Shown piece by piece: positions 44,501 to 52,200 of a stretch of DNA of 64,000 nucleotides (its first letter is position 1; every line of letters starts with the position of its first letter). Source of the stretch: Opisthocomus hoazin (Eukaryota; Chordata; Aves; Opisthocomiformes; Opisthocomidae). The notes beneath the pieces were generated by a model. The model had not been told where the DNA came from, ran no database searches, and saw nothing but the letters and a program-made list of their open reading frames with translations. Location: positions 16,040,115-16,104,114 of the forward strand of contig NC_134429.1 in assembly GCF_030867145.1 (NCBI RefSeq), read 5' to 3'. Position numbers and translations under genes: made by a program.

Positions 44501-47114
44501 GCAGAGAAGAGAAAAGTGTAACCACTGGTGTTTGTTTCCTTCTGCAACAATGCTCAGGGGAAGGTGCTGATTGCACAGATCACCGCCGAGAATGAGAAAT
44601 TACTCCAGGAAAGAAGACGGCTCCTCCAGAAGGTATCTGACCAAGAGGAGACGCCTTGGAGCAACCGGTCTATGGCTGCCACCCTGCAGAGCAGGTAAAC
44701 AGTGATGTCTGTGCCTCTTCCCAGCACTTCTCCGGTTTTACGGGCTACTCCTCATAAGAAATCCAGAGGAAAGCCTGAAGTGCACCCCAGTTACTAATTG
44801 CTGTGGGGTGTAATTAGCCCCTTTCCCCATCAAAACCCATAGCATACAGGTGGAGGTTGTGGAGATCAAAGGGCCTGAAGTTGAAAAAGAAAATGTCCCA
44901 TTGGAAACGTAGCATGGTCAGAAGGAAAATAACTTGTGCCTTGTATGTGCGACATGCTCAGAGTGAAGATCCTGGACGAGGAGAATGTGCGGCTGCACGA
45001 GAGCAAACTCCATCTCTCCGACCACGTGCCCACCTCACAGCAAGTGCTGAGGAGCATCCACGCTCCCACCATGGAGGTGAGTCTCTGAGAGGACTTGGTT
45101 TCCGCAGACAGGTTGCAGGAGCTGAGGTCTCCCACGAGTCAATCAGAGAATCACAGAATACGTCAAGTTTGAAGGAACGCGTAAGGATTATCGAGTTCAA
45201 CTCCTAAAACTAAACCAAATGAGGAAGAGCGTCGTCCAGATGCTTCTTGAACTCTTGAGTGAGGGTTGGTGTTCGTAGCTGTACCCGAGGGTGCTGGAGA
45301 AAAGCCAAATCGATCCTCCGGTTGGGATGGAAAGGAGCACCAAACACACAGGAAATTGCAGCGGCTTTGTTGGTGAGAAGGGACTCTGTGGGGAGTTGAA
45401 AGCTCAATACTCTTGGCTGCACCATCCCCATCTGTGAGCCGAGATCCTTTTTGCAAATACAGAAATGTCTCTTTGGCTTTTGTGCAGATCTAGAGTTGTT
45501 ACAAGACCTTAGTTTTAAAATTAACTCTAAAATGGGGAGAAATAACCCAGAGTGGAGTGGTTGGGAATGCTACTCCTGTAAGGCAAAAAACCTTAGGCCA
45601 AGCTGACCTGTAATCTCGACGATGTTGAAGGGAAGGAAGATGTGCCTTCCCTAAAAACTCAGGCTTGGACCGACTAAGTTAGGGAAGAACTTTGCGGGGA
45701 GAAATGGAGGAAAATCCAGGAAAGTGAAAGAATGTGTTTCAACAACTCTTCAGGTAAAAGAGGTGGATTTGGAAGTTTATTGGTACATTTTGAAATTGGG
45801 AGGGAGCCCAGTTTGGCTGGAAATGAGCTGTGAAGGGTGAAAGTACTGTTTGGGGCCTGGCAGCAAGAGCTGTCTGTGTGTTCCCCTGGGTTTTCTTTCT
45901 TTCTGTTTGTTTCACCTGGGCTAGTTAGGGTTTTTTTTTTCAGTTTGAATTCAGACCGAAAGGACAGATCTAGGATTAGTACCTCTGTGGGGCTGGAGTC
46001 CTGGGGAGACCTGGCAGTGGAGCTGGGGACACTTTGCAGACCAAGACCGTATGTTGAAATTTGGGGTCTGACACGCACTTTCCCCTCTGAAAGTCTCCGT
46101 TCCTCCTTCCAGGACTCGAAGAGTGTTAACTTCTCCGAACACCAGCCACAGAGTAAGGTGTTGCCATCTCCCCGTACCAGGTACCTTGGGGTAAAAGGAG
46201 GCGGCGGGGAATGCCTCTGTGCATGTGGTGAGGGAGAGGTTGAGCTTTACGGCTGCTCCACCCTGTGCTTTCACCTCCAAGGGTCTTTTTAAAATTTTTT
46301 TTTCCTTTGGTCAAATTGAAGGGAGAGTGGTATTAAAAAGACTCTGAAACTAATGGGATGGAGAATTAAAATTTTCCAAATGTATCAGGGAACACTGAAT
46401 CTCAGGGATTTAAAAATGAGCTTGGTGCACAGTGGTTTTGGAGGAGTGTCTTTACACAAGAGGTTACAAGGCTTAGAGGACCACTGCTGGCCAGAGCTGT
46501 GTGACCCACATCCCAGGCTATGGGGCAGGAGGGGAGCTTGAGCTGTTCCTCCACCGGTATAGCCAGGAGAACCATGATGTGTGCCAGAATGGGCAAGGGG
46601 AAGGCAGAGAGACTCTATAGCTCTGCTGTCTGCTTGCTGGAGACCCAGCACAGTGGGCTTGGTTACAGCCTTTGGGTGCTATGGATGGTGACGGAGACTC
46701 TGAGTAGGTTCTGGGGTAGATGAGGGCCATCAGCTGCTTGGCTGGAGGAGGAGTAGCGGAGACTCAGTCCAAGCGAAAGGCATTGACCATCGCCCTGCAC
46801 TGCCTCGCAGAGACGTTGGGAGGAGTGTTGGGACTGTGGCAGGTGATGGAGGGTCAGATGAAGTTTGCAGAATGACTTAAGAGAGGAAATTTGTTTTCAG
46901 CTTCCCGTCAAGAGAACCGCCAGACTTTCTCAGCACCGTGAAGGCCATGCCAGACATGAAGCCTGAAGGAGAAGCTGAAAGCCAAGACTCACCCTTTTCC
47001 TTATCCCCCTCTCAACCTTCTGAGATTGGGTACTTAAATGTTGCTTCGCCTGGAGATACCACAGCCTCCCAGCTGCAGGAGGAGAGTCAGAGTGTCAGCT
47101 CTGAGAACTTCTAA
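8559..47114 (+). CDS. CCDC30: CCDC30, coiled-coil domain-containing protein 30, 25 coding exons
   Basis: Twenty-five exons join without a break into 3534 nt (1177 residues): 8559-8570, 8653-8820, 9256-9376, 14478-14668, 19383-19472, 20330-20486, 23280-23395, 26000-26107, 26541-26647, 27478-27670, 32461-32559, 33208-33348, 35211-35348, 36168-36325, 37360-37606, 39352-39525, 39833-40042, 40716-40873, 41898-42045, 42614-42735, 43839-43980, 44558-44694, 44962-45076, 46113-46180, 46901-47114. Nearly the whole product is coiled-coil heptads rich in E, Q, K and L, with a Ser/Pro-rich tail ending near residue 1177. The position just after PPCS, and words such as [12 protein letters not shown] and [15 protein letters not shown], fit CCDC30 (a prefoldin-6-like coiled-coil protein). 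Its molecular role is poorly known. I may have missed phase-neutral exons in the 5-kb introns, and the longest model exceeds the canonical human isoform as I recall it. Confidence 0.88.
8653..8820 (+). CDS. CCDC30: CCDC30 exon 2
   Basis: Residues 5-60, from [14 protein letters not shown] to [10 protein letters not shown]. Acceptor CCCGCAG, donor GTAAGG, phase 0. The helical part [18 protein letters not shown] starts the coiled coil. Confidence 0.8.
9256..9376 (+). CDS. CCDC30: CCDC30 exon 3
   Basis: Residues 61-100 plus one base, beginning [17 protein letters not shown]. Acceptor TCCTAG, donor GTAATC, phase 0 to 1. Confidence 0.85.
9377..14477. other. CCDC30 intron 3, nothing recognised
   Basis: A 5.1-kb intron. 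I saw no CR1, simple repeat or RNA gene. Open frames of up to about 120 codons occur on both strands, none with protein-like character. Confidence 0.6.
14478..14668 (+). CDS. CCDC30: CCDC30 exon 4
   Basis: Residues 101-164; the split first codon gives Glu, then [17 protein letters not shown] and [18 protein letters not shown]. Acceptor GTTGCAG, donor GTACCT, phase 1 to 0. Confidence 0.9.
14669..16073. other. CCDC30 intron 4, left part
   Basis: No exon or repeat family recognised. Minus-strand open frames at 15408-15833 are GC-driven and unsupported. Confidence 0.55.
16074..16615 (-). mobile_element. CR1 3' fragment, minus strand
   Basis: Begins with the inverted tail GACTCACAGAATGGTTTGGG and continues through GGAAGGGACCTTAAAGATCA and GGGGCTCCAGAACTGGATGC, the reverse complement of the CR1 3' region. 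It is 5'-truncated. Confidence 0.93.
16616..18756. other. CCDC30 intron 4, middle part
   Basis: Nothing beyond ordinary intron sequence is seen; short A-runs and one poly-T run near 17700. Confidence 0.55.
18757..19282 (-). mobile_element. CR1 3' fragment, minus strand
   Basis: Opens with AATCACAGAATGTTCGGGGT and is closely similar to the 3' part of the CR1 at 3518, including GGCAGGGCCCTCTGTGGGTC and the [20 protein letters not shown] coding words on the minus strand. Ends about 100 bases before CCDC30 exon 5. Confidence 0.94.
19383..19472 (+). CDS. CCDC30: CCDC30 exon 5
   Basis: Residues 165-194, [20 protein letters not shown] to GETMSQ. Acceptor GTTCAAG, donor GTAACA, phase 0. Confidence 0.85.
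20330..20486 (+). CDS. CCDC30: CCDC30 exon 6
   Basis: Residues 195-246 plus one base: [19 protein letters not shown] through [17 protein letters not shown]. Acceptor GTTTCAG, donor GTAAGC, phase 0 to 1. Confidence 0.9.
20487..22173. other. CCDC30 intron 6, left part
   Basis: Nothing recognised. It is the unduplicated part of intron 6; the duplicated block starts at 22174. Confidence 0.6.
23280..23395 (+). CDS. CCDC30: CCDC30 exon 7
   Basis: Residues 247-285: the split codon gives Asp, then [18 protein letters not shown] and [17 protein letters not shown]. Acceptor TGTACAG, donor GTGAGT, phase 1 to 0. An identical copy lies at 56843-56958. Confidence 0.93.
23396..25999. other. CCDC30 intron 7
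   Basis: Duplicated intron. It holds a short (TGAG/TGTG)n run at about 25556-25597. A 224-codon minus-strand frame (24878-25552) differs between the two copies at three coding sites I can see, all amino-acid changing, so it shows no sign of selection as a gene. Confidence 0.7.
25556..25597. repeat. (TGAG)n / (TGTG)n microsatellite
   Basis: Runs of GTGAGTGAGTGAG with TGTG interruptions. The second copy is at about 59117-59158 with one change. Confidence 0.9.
26000..26107 (+). CDS. CCDC30: CCDC30 exon 8
   Basis: Residues 286-321: [17 protein letters not shown], then an Ala/Pro/Glu-rich end and CLLQ. Acceptor TTTGAAG, donor GTATTG, phase 0. The duplicate of this exon is cut off at 59658. Confidence 0.85.
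26541..26647 (+). CDS. CCDC30: CCDC30 exon 9
   Basis: Residues 322-356 plus two bases: [20 protein letters not shown] to SSETLHK. Polar and not coiled coil. Acceptor TCTTCAG, donor GTGAGC, phase 0 to 2. Confidence 0.8.
26648..27477. other. CCDC30 intron 9
   Basis: Ordinary intron with a long pyrimidine tract at about 27155-27188 on the plus strand. Nothing else recognised. Confidence 0.6.
27478..27670 (+). CDS. CCDC30: CCDC30 exon 10
   Basis: Residues 357-421: the split codon gives Arg, then [20 protein letters not shown] and [20 protein letters not shown]. This is the most family-like stretch of the protein. Acceptor TGTGTAG, donor GTAAGT, phase 2 to 0. Confidence 0.93.
27671..29696. other. 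CCDC30 intron 10, left part
   Basis: No exon or element recognised. A minus-strand frame at 27955-28485 is unsupported. Confidence 0.55.
29697..30497 (+). mobile_element. CR1 3' fragment, plus strand
   Basis: Shows CR1 ORF2 C-terminal words: [40 protein letters not shown] and EKKRLQGDLR-like text, ending in GGTCCCTTCCAACCCAAACC and ATTCTGTGATTCT. One frameshift lies near 29970. 5'-truncated. Confidence 0.95.
30498..32460. other. CCDC30 intron 10, right part
   Basis: No feature recognised in about 2 kb. Open frames at 30744-31200 and 31015-31389 have no recognisable content. Confidence 0.55.
32461..32559 (+). CDS. CCDC30: CCDC30 exon 11
   Basis: Residues 422-454: [20 protein letters not shown] to GAQEMEE. 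Acceptor GTTTAG, donor GTAAGA, phase 0. Confidence 0.87.
33208..33348 (+). CDS. CCDC30: CCDC30 exon 12
   Basis: Residues 455-501: [20 protein letters not shown] to [13 protein letters not shown]. Acceptor GTTGCAG, donor GTGGGT, phase 0. Confidence 0.9.
33565..33665. repeat. AT-rich tandem repeat with TAATTA cores
   Basis: Imperfect copies of AAAATCTAATTAC with shortened versions fill about 100 bases. Each copy carries a TAATTA homeodomain-like core. Confidence 0.8.
33752..33773. repeat. Perfect 22-base palindrome
   Basis: The arm AAGGCTCATGA is followed at once by its exact reverse complement, with no spacer. It lies in CCDC30 intron 12. Confidence 0.95.
35211..35348 (+). CDS. CCDC30: CCDC30 exon 13
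   Basis: Residues 502-547: [20 protein letters not shown] to [16 protein letters not shown]. The first half is a polar break in the coiled coil. Acceptor TCACCAG, donor GTGAGA, phase 0. Confidence 0.85.
35349..36167. other. CCDC30 intron 13
   Basis: Nothing recognised. Confidence 0.6.
36168..36325 (+). CDS. CCDC30: CCDC30 exon 14
   Basis: Residues 548-599 plus two bases: [20 protein letters not shown] to [14 protein letters not shown]. Acceptor CTTACAG, donor GTAAAC, phase 0 to 2. Confidence 0.9.
36326..37359. other. CCDC30 intron 14
   Basis: Nothing recognised; one poly-T run near 36385. Confidence 0.6.
37360..37606 (+). CDS. CCDC30: CCDC30 exon 15
   Basis: Residues 600-682, the longest exon. 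Split codon gives Cys, then [20 protein letters not shown] and [19 protein letters not shown], followed by a Gly/Ser-rich end. Acceptor TTCAAG, donor GTATGG, phase 2 to 0. Confidence 0.92.
37607..39351. other. CCDC30 intron 15
   Basis: Nothing recognised in 1.7 kb. Confidence 0.6.
39352..39525 (+). CDS. CCDC30: CCDC30 exon 16
   Basis: Residues 683-740: [20 protein letters not shown] to [14 protein letters not shown]. Acceptor CCTGCAG, donor GTAGGA, phase 0. Confidence 0.93.
39833..40042 (+). CDS. CCDC30: CCDC30 exon 17
   Basis: Residues 741-810: [20 protein letters not shown] to [15 protein letters not shown]. Acceptor ACTCAG, donor GTAACT, phase 0. Confidence 0.92.
40043..40715. other. CCDC30 intron 17
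   Basis: Nothing recognised. Confidence 0.6.
40716..40873 (+). CDS. CCDC30: CCDC30 exon 18
   Basis: Residues 811-862 plus two bases: [20 protein letters not shown] to [12 protein letters not shown]. Acceptor ATCCGAG is slightly unusual (purine at -3). Donor GTACCC, phase 0 to 2. Confidence 0.88.
41214..41712 (-). mobile_element. CR1 3' fragment, minus strand, older subfamily
   Basis: Inverted tail ACCATGGAATCATGAAGGTT, then AAAAGACCTCTAAGATCATC and TCCAACCGCCAACCCAACCC, the reverse complement of a CR1 3' end of a different subfamily from the one at 3518. Lies in CCDC30 intron 18. Confidence 0.92.
41898..42045 (+). CDS. CCDC30: CCDC30 exon 19
   Basis: Residues 863-912: Arg from the split codon, then [20 protein letters not shown] to [11 protein letters not shown]. 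Acceptor TTTTAG, donor GTGAGC, phase 2 to 0. Confidence 0.92.
42046..42613. other. CCDC30 intron 19
   Basis: Nothing recognised. Confidence 0.6.
42614..42735 (+). CDS. CCDC30: CCDC30 exon 20
   Basis: Residues 913-952 plus two bases: [20 protein letters not shown] to LLNQKDLCV. Acceptor TTTCAG, donor GTACCG, phase 0 to 2. Confidence 0.9.
42736..43838. other. CCDC30 intron 20
   Basis: Nothing recognised; poly-T tract near 43147-43170. Confidence 0.6.
43839..43980 (+). CDS. CCDC30: CCDC30 exon 21
   Basis: Residues 953-1000: Arg from the split codon, then [20 protein letters not shown] to [14 protein letters not shown]. Acceptor CCTCAG, donor GTGAGA, phase 2 to 0. Confidence 0.93.
43981..44557. 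other. CCDC30 intron 21
   Basis: Nothing recognised. Confidence 0.6.
44558..44694 (+). CDS. CCDC30: CCDC30 exon 22
   Basis: Residues 1001-1045 plus two bases: [20 protein letters not shown] to RSMAATLQS. Acceptor GCTCAG, donor GTAAAC, phase 0 to 2. Confidence 0.92.
44962..45076 (+). CDS. CCDC30: CCDC30 exon 23
   Basis: Residues 1046-1084: Arg from the split codon, then [20 protein letters not shown] to HAPTME. Acceptor GCTCAG, donor GTGAGT, phase 2 to 0. Confidence 0.9.
45142..45430 (-). mobile_element. Worn CR1-like fragment, minus strand
   Basis: Opens with AATCAGAGAATCACAGAATA followed by a diverged GGAACGCGTAAGGATTATCG stretch resembling an inverted CR1 3' end. The minus strand still reads [14 protein letters not shown]-type words. 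Much older than the other copies; the left limit is clear, the right limit is a guess. Confidence 0.65.
45431..46112. other. CCDC30 intron 23, right part
   Basis: Nothing recognised. Confidence 0.6.
46113..46180 (+). CDS. CCDC30: CCDC30 exon 24
   Basis: Residues 1085-1106 plus two bases: [20 protein letters not shown]. The coiled coil has ended; Ser/Pro-rich linker. Acceptor TTCCAG, donor GTACCT, phase 0 to 2. Confidence 0.82.
46181..46900. other. CCDC30 intron 24
   Basis: Nothing recognised. Confidence 0.6.
46901..47114 (+). CDS. CCDC30: CCDC30 exon 25 (terminal)
   Basis: Residues 1107-1177 and TAA: Ser from the split codon, [34 protein letters not shown] and SVSSENF at the end. This acidic Ser-rich tail fits the CCDC30 C-terminus. 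No canonical AATAAA is visible in the following 350 bases; a TATAAA variant lies near 47130. Confidence 0.92.
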
Positions 47115-47449
47115 ACCGGGAGAAATGTTTATAAAATATTAGCTGGACTGCAAGGTTTTGGGTTCCTGTTGCCATGGGATGAGAAGGACTGCAGGGGAAG
47201 AATTGCCAAATGGACTGACCTGGTGATTTCTGTGATATATTTCACCTAAATTATTCAACAGCTTTTTTTCAACTTACCCAACAGCAAGTGTGTGTGTGTA
47301 TGTGTGTGTGATCCCAGAGCCACGTGGAGGCTGGAATTTGTAGACAAACTCAGTCAAATGGAAGAGGGGTGGGGTGAAGCATATCTTCCCCGGAGCCCTA
47401 ATTACTTGTCCAGTCAACAAATGCAAGCTTCGTAAAGCAGCAAAAAGCT
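47115..47449. other. CCDC30 3' flank with a short TG repeat
   Basis: Holds the likely 3' UTR and a (TG)n run at about 47287-47310. No gene seen. Confidence 0.6.
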
Positions 47450-47750
47450 TAGTAAAGCAACAAGCTGCCAAAAGCTGAAAAAGGCCAAGTGCAAGGGGCG
47501 GGTGCAATCGCACGCATAAATCCAGGCTGGGGATGAAGGGGTGGAGAGCAGCCCTGCCGAGAAGGACTTGGGGGTGCCGGGGGATGAAAAGCTGGACACG
47601 AGCCGGCGATGTGCGCTCGCAGCCCAGAAGGCAACCGCATCCCGGGCTGCATCCCCAGCAGCGTGGGCAGCAGGGCAAGGGAGGTGACTGTGTCCCTCTG
47701 CCCCGCTGTGGTGAGACCCCCCGGGAGTCCTGCGTCCAGGGACGCACCGA
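47450..47750 (+). mobile_element. Degraded CR1 ORF2 fragment, plus strand
   Basis: Reads like the CR1 ORF2 C-terminal region with many changes: GGACTTGGGGGTGCCGGGGG, ATGAAAAGCTGGACACGAGC and GCAGCCCAGAAGGCAACCGC match the order seen at 29800-29960. C-to-T/G-to-A-poor and GC-drifted; no tail is visible because the minisatellite follows. Confidence 0.75.
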
Positions 47751-48310
47751 GCCCAGGGACGCCCCAAAAGGCACACCGATTGCCCTGGGGCGTAGTGAAA
47801 GGCACACCAGGGGAGATGGGGTGCAGCAGAAAGCACACTGCGGGGCCTGCAGAGGCACCCAAAGGCACGCCAAGGAGCTGGGGGAGCCGAAAATGCACTC
47901 CGAGGGGCCTTGGGGTGCTCAGAACGGCATCGTTCGGGGTGCTCGGCCGGGGGAATGGCACACCCGTTGCCCAGGAGAGCACTGCAATTCACACAACAGG
48001 GGCCTGGGGCACCCTGAAAGGCAGAGCCATGGCCTGAGGCAGCATCCAAAGCCAGAGAGGCACGTGCAGGGGAAGCCCAGAGGGCTGAACGAGGGTCTCG
48101 GAGCACCCCAAACGGCACGCTGAGGGGGACCGGGCAGACCAGCAAGCAAAAGCGAGGCACAGGGGCATCCCACAGTGGACAGCGGGGGCTTGGGGTGCCC
48201 TCCAAGGGACACCCAGGGCTGCAGAGAGGGGTGCCCCGAGGGGTCCACGGTGCCCCAGAACACACAGCCAGAGCCCAGGAAGCCCAAAATGGCACACGGG
48301 GTGTCCAGCC
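47751..48310. repeat. Degenerate minisatellite (AAAGGCACAC-type units)
   Basis: Repeated words such as GGGGTGC, CCCAAAAGGCACACC and GGGGCACCCTGAAAGGCA return every 30-45 bases with strong drift. The 401-codon minus-strand frame that crosses it is a composition effect. Confidence 0.7.
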
Positions 48311-48705
48311 ACCGCCTCTCGTGCTTGCAGGGAGCCTTGGCGGCCAGAGCCTGCCCTGCCGAGCCCATGTGTCTCCCAGGCAGGCAGGCGAGTGCCTCAG
48401 AGGGGCTGGGAGAGGAGAGGAGGACGGTGGGTGCCCCGAGCGCGCAGGGAGCTGGGAGCCTTGGAGAGGTGGCCTTGGGCAAGCCCGTGGCCCTGGACAC
48501 CGTGCGTCAGGGGCCGTTTCCCTTGGGCACGTGGCCTGGGTGTGCGCAGAAAGGTGCTGAGCACACGGGCACGTCCGCCCTGCAGGCCTCTGCCCCCAGC
48601 ACCGCCCAGTTCCCAGCACCTTATGATGTCACTGAGCCGTTCATGATGTCAGCACACGCGTTCGCTAGACCTGGGGCGCTGGCGCAGACCCTGCACACAC
48701 AGTAC
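48311..48705. other. GC-rich spacer, nothing recognised
   Basis: No gene or element recognised. Open frames on both strands reflect low stop-codon content. Confidence 0.5.
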
Positions 48706-48895
48706 CTGGCGGTGCTGCTGGTGCTGTGCTGGTGCTGCTGGTGCTGTGCTGGTGTTGTGCTGGTGGTACTGGTGCCGTGCTGTTGGTAGTGGTGCTGTGC
48801 CAGTGGTGCTGTGCTGGTGCTGGTGCTGCTGTACTGGTGCTTCTGGTGCTGTGCCAGTGGTGTTGTGCTGGTGCTGCCGTTGCTGCTGGTGGTGG
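48706..48895. repeat. GGTGCTGTGCTGGTGCTGCT tandem array
   Basis: About 190 bases of imperfect GCTGGTGCTGT units. It ends about 150 bases before the start codon of the next gene. Confidence 0.9.
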
Positions 48896-49046
48896 GCTCA
48901 GCCCGGAGGCAGTTGCCCGTGCCCTGCCGCTCCTCAGGGCTCGGCTCCTCTGCTGGCAGCCGGCACCCGGCAGCGCCCACCCAATCCTGCCTGCCACCTC
49001 TCGTCGGTGAGAGGCAAGGCAGTGCGGTGCCCATTGCTGCTGGGCC

Positions 49047-49252
49047 ATGAAGAGCATCTGGCGGTTCCTGTGCAGGAGGAGGGCACAGAAGCAGCATGTG
49101 TCCTTCGGAAGCATCGCTGACAACGAGATCTTGCAGGAGCTCTGGAACAAGCCACACTGCATGTCCACCACCGGGGGCTTGGCCCCAGCGCCGCTGCCGG
49201 TGAAGAAGCAGGCGGCTGTTGGTGACAACAACTGCCGGGAGAAGGATGAGAG
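49047..49252 (+). CDS. ANKRD26/CCDC144-like exon A
   Basis: MKSIWRFLCRRRAQKQHVSF at the start, then LQELWNKPHCMSTTGGLAP and NCREKDE. Donor GTAACG, phase 2. No upstream exon needed. Confidence 0.6.
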
Positions 49253-52200
49253 GTAACGGGCGCAGGCAGGCGGGAACTCTTTGGGAAACTCCTGGGCTGT
49301 TCTCCTGCCCTGGGGCTTCGTTTCGTGCCTGGGCATGTTGGTTCCCAAGGGAGGGAAAGATGGAAAGGGCCGTTGTTCTTGCGGTGAGTCCAAGAGGTCG
49401 TGCTGTCTGTCTTTCCAGGCCCAGACCCAGCGTGTGCCCTGCGGTCCCCAGGGAGCAGGAAAACGAGGGAGGAGCTGCTCCAGGCCATGCAAAAAGGGTG
49501 TCAGCACCCAGCGCTCGCCGCAGGGCAGCAGCTGCTGGAGCTAGGCGGCGTGCACGCGCTCTGGGGAGAGCAGGTAGGACTCTCCAGCGCGGAGGAGGCG
49601 ATGGGGAAAAGGGCTGTCACCTGCCCTTTTGGTGGGCTGCCAGGGAGACAGGGTGTTTGGAAACGGCGTGGAGGGGTTGCTTGTGATCCGGGAACAAATG
49701 CTCTGCCAGGCGTTGTCCCTGGGAAGCAGAATTCTCGAGACACTGCTTCCTTTTTGGCTCCTTTCTCGTCACTTCGAGTGACGTCCCTGGCACATGGCGC
49801 AGGCGCGTGTGCTCGAGGAAACGAGCTTCCAGCAGGAGAAGAGATGCATTTTGCATCCCCGTTGTGACAGGTCTCTCGCTAGGATTTCATGAGTTTGGGA
49901 CGTGTGTTTGTGCTAAGATTGTCTCGGGAAGCACGATGATTCGGGAAGCGCTCTAGGCACCAAGGAGCTGTATTAGCTCACTGTGGTTCCAAAAATGTGT
50001 GGTTTTAATGTAGATGAGCCTGCCGTATACTGGGAGTCTGCCGGCCGTGAGTCGCCAGCTGATGAAGAAGCCATCGAGGAGGGCAAAATCTCTGAGGGGG
50101 AGGTATGTAAACCCCAAGGCTTTACATTGGAGACATCTTTTTAGGCTTCTATCACACCCTAATGCAGAAGAAGACTTTTCCATGAGTAATGCCAAAGGCA
50201 GGGTTCTTGGAAACTCTTTTCTCATCCGACGTCAAGTTGGTGACAGTCCTCTTCTGGGTCTGTGACATGCTGCCGCTGTCTCCTGTTTTGAGCTGATTTC
50301 CTAAGTTCCGTCCATTTTTATTCTTTCCCTTTGAGCAGACAGGAAACATCACAGCCCAAATACCGACCCCAGGGTTGGATTCGTCCCTTTGCCACCGGAG
50401 CCTCAGAAGTCCTGGGACACCAGAAAGTGCCGATGTGCAAGAGATTCTGAGAGCATGTGACGTCCGGCTCACTGTGCCCGCGCACATCTCTGAGGTGCTG
50501 GAAACCAACAAGAGCTTGTGTCAGCAGCTGAACAAAGCCAAAAGAAAAGCTGGCAGGCTGGAGCAGGAAGTGGAGCAACTGAAAGAAACTCTCCGGGAGA
50601 AGACACTGGCTCTAGATAGAGCAGAAAGAGAATTACATGAGGCCCGGAGGCAGGCAAAGGAGCAGCACGCTCTACCCCCGAAGAACGCTGAAGAGAGAAA
50701 AGATGCCATCAAGCAGGCAGAAGGGCTGCAGGAACAACTGTCCCAGCTCCAGAGTGAAAACGTTTTCCTGTGTCAGCAGCTGGGAGAGGTGCGGAACAAG
50801 ACCGCCCAAGAACATAAGGTGAGCGATGCCTTTACATGCGAGGCGGACAAAGTAGAAAAAGAGGTGAGATTATCACTGAGCAGGAATGACTGAAAGCAGA
50901 GCAGTTCCCAAGGCTTTCTGGTGCTCCGGAAAGTCAGCAGGTGTAAGCTACGTGCGTGGGAGTCCATCACTCGAGCTGGTTCTGGTTTTGTTGGAATTGC
51001 GGAAGGTGCCGGCAAGCCTTGAGACGTGCTTATAGACACATACGTAGATACAGTCTCCACATCTTCCCAGCAGAATGTGCTGGAAACAGAAATCTTCCTT
51101 CAGAGATGGCATTTCTGTAGTTGCCTTCACTTGCCAAGGATGGCTAGATACCGTCAGCTATGCAGATGCCGCCTTCTTCCAGGGGATGAGGCTGCTCTGC
51201 TTTGCGATGCACTTAGAGAACTGATCTCGGTATATTATCTAGTAACTGCAAGTCAAAAGACAGATTTTGGCTTCTTACCTTTTTCTCTGTCCTCCTGTGA
51301 CATTGTTTCCCTAGAGAACAGTGGGACGGCTGCAAGAAGAGCTCACTGATGCTTCAAGAAAGCAGTGGATAGCAGAAACATCACTGAAAGCTTCCACACT
51401 CCAACGCGATTACCTGAAGGAGGAAAACTCCCACTTGCAAGAGGACTTGGACAAGGCTAAGGCCAAGGTATGCAAAGTCTGTAAACCTGTGAGTATGGAG
51501 GAAGCTGTTCCGTTGCTTCAAAGAGTGCCAGACAAGAAAATAATTTGGGAACAAATACAGGAGCGACTTCTCTGAGGACGTTATGAGCTTCCGCATCACT
51601 AACAACAGTTGTCCAGGCTCGAGGGTGCTTTTAGCTCCTTTCTCCTCGCTGCCTCCTCCCCTCTCACCTTGAAAAAGTCAGCTGGCTCTTCAGGGAGCTC
51701 GTTGCAAGGCTGTGGGAAGGCAGTGAGCTTGGGACAGCACCTGGGTGGGGAAGAACGAGGTGGCCGTGCTCTTTGGAGACTGGCTTCTGTTCCGACACCG
51801 TGCAGAGGTTGTGGCCATGTGATTGAGTTTGGCGGAGATTTGAGAGCCCTTTGCCTAAGACAGATTGTTTATTCCCTGCATCCAGATGTGTGAACTCTCC
51901 GCGCAGCTGGAGTTGGAGCGTGAAACATCTCTGCAGCTCGCACCTGCAAACCAGCAGCTGCGAGGGCTGGTGGCTCCTCTTGTGCCGCACGGCTTGGCGA
52001 CTGCTGGCGTGGCTCGTACGGCAGCAGCGCTTTCTGGAGAACAGCGTGAACAGCGAGCACAGGCAGAAACGGGACAGAAGCAGCATCTCAGGCCACTTTT
52101 GCAGGTCAGTTTATGTACCATTTGCATCTGTAGCCCGCGTTGTGTTCAGTCGTGGTGGTGGCGATGGCGTTTTAGGTGTTTGGTCTTGGGCATCCGGCTC

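Noticed and set aside
47414-48619. 401-codon minus-strand open frame
   Set aside because: Crosses a CR1 scrap and a degenerate minisatellite; Cys/Pro/Ser-rich composition product.
48665-49507. 280-codon minus-strand open frame
   Set aside because: Antisense to the tandem array and exon A; Thr/Ser/Gln repeats reflect the array.
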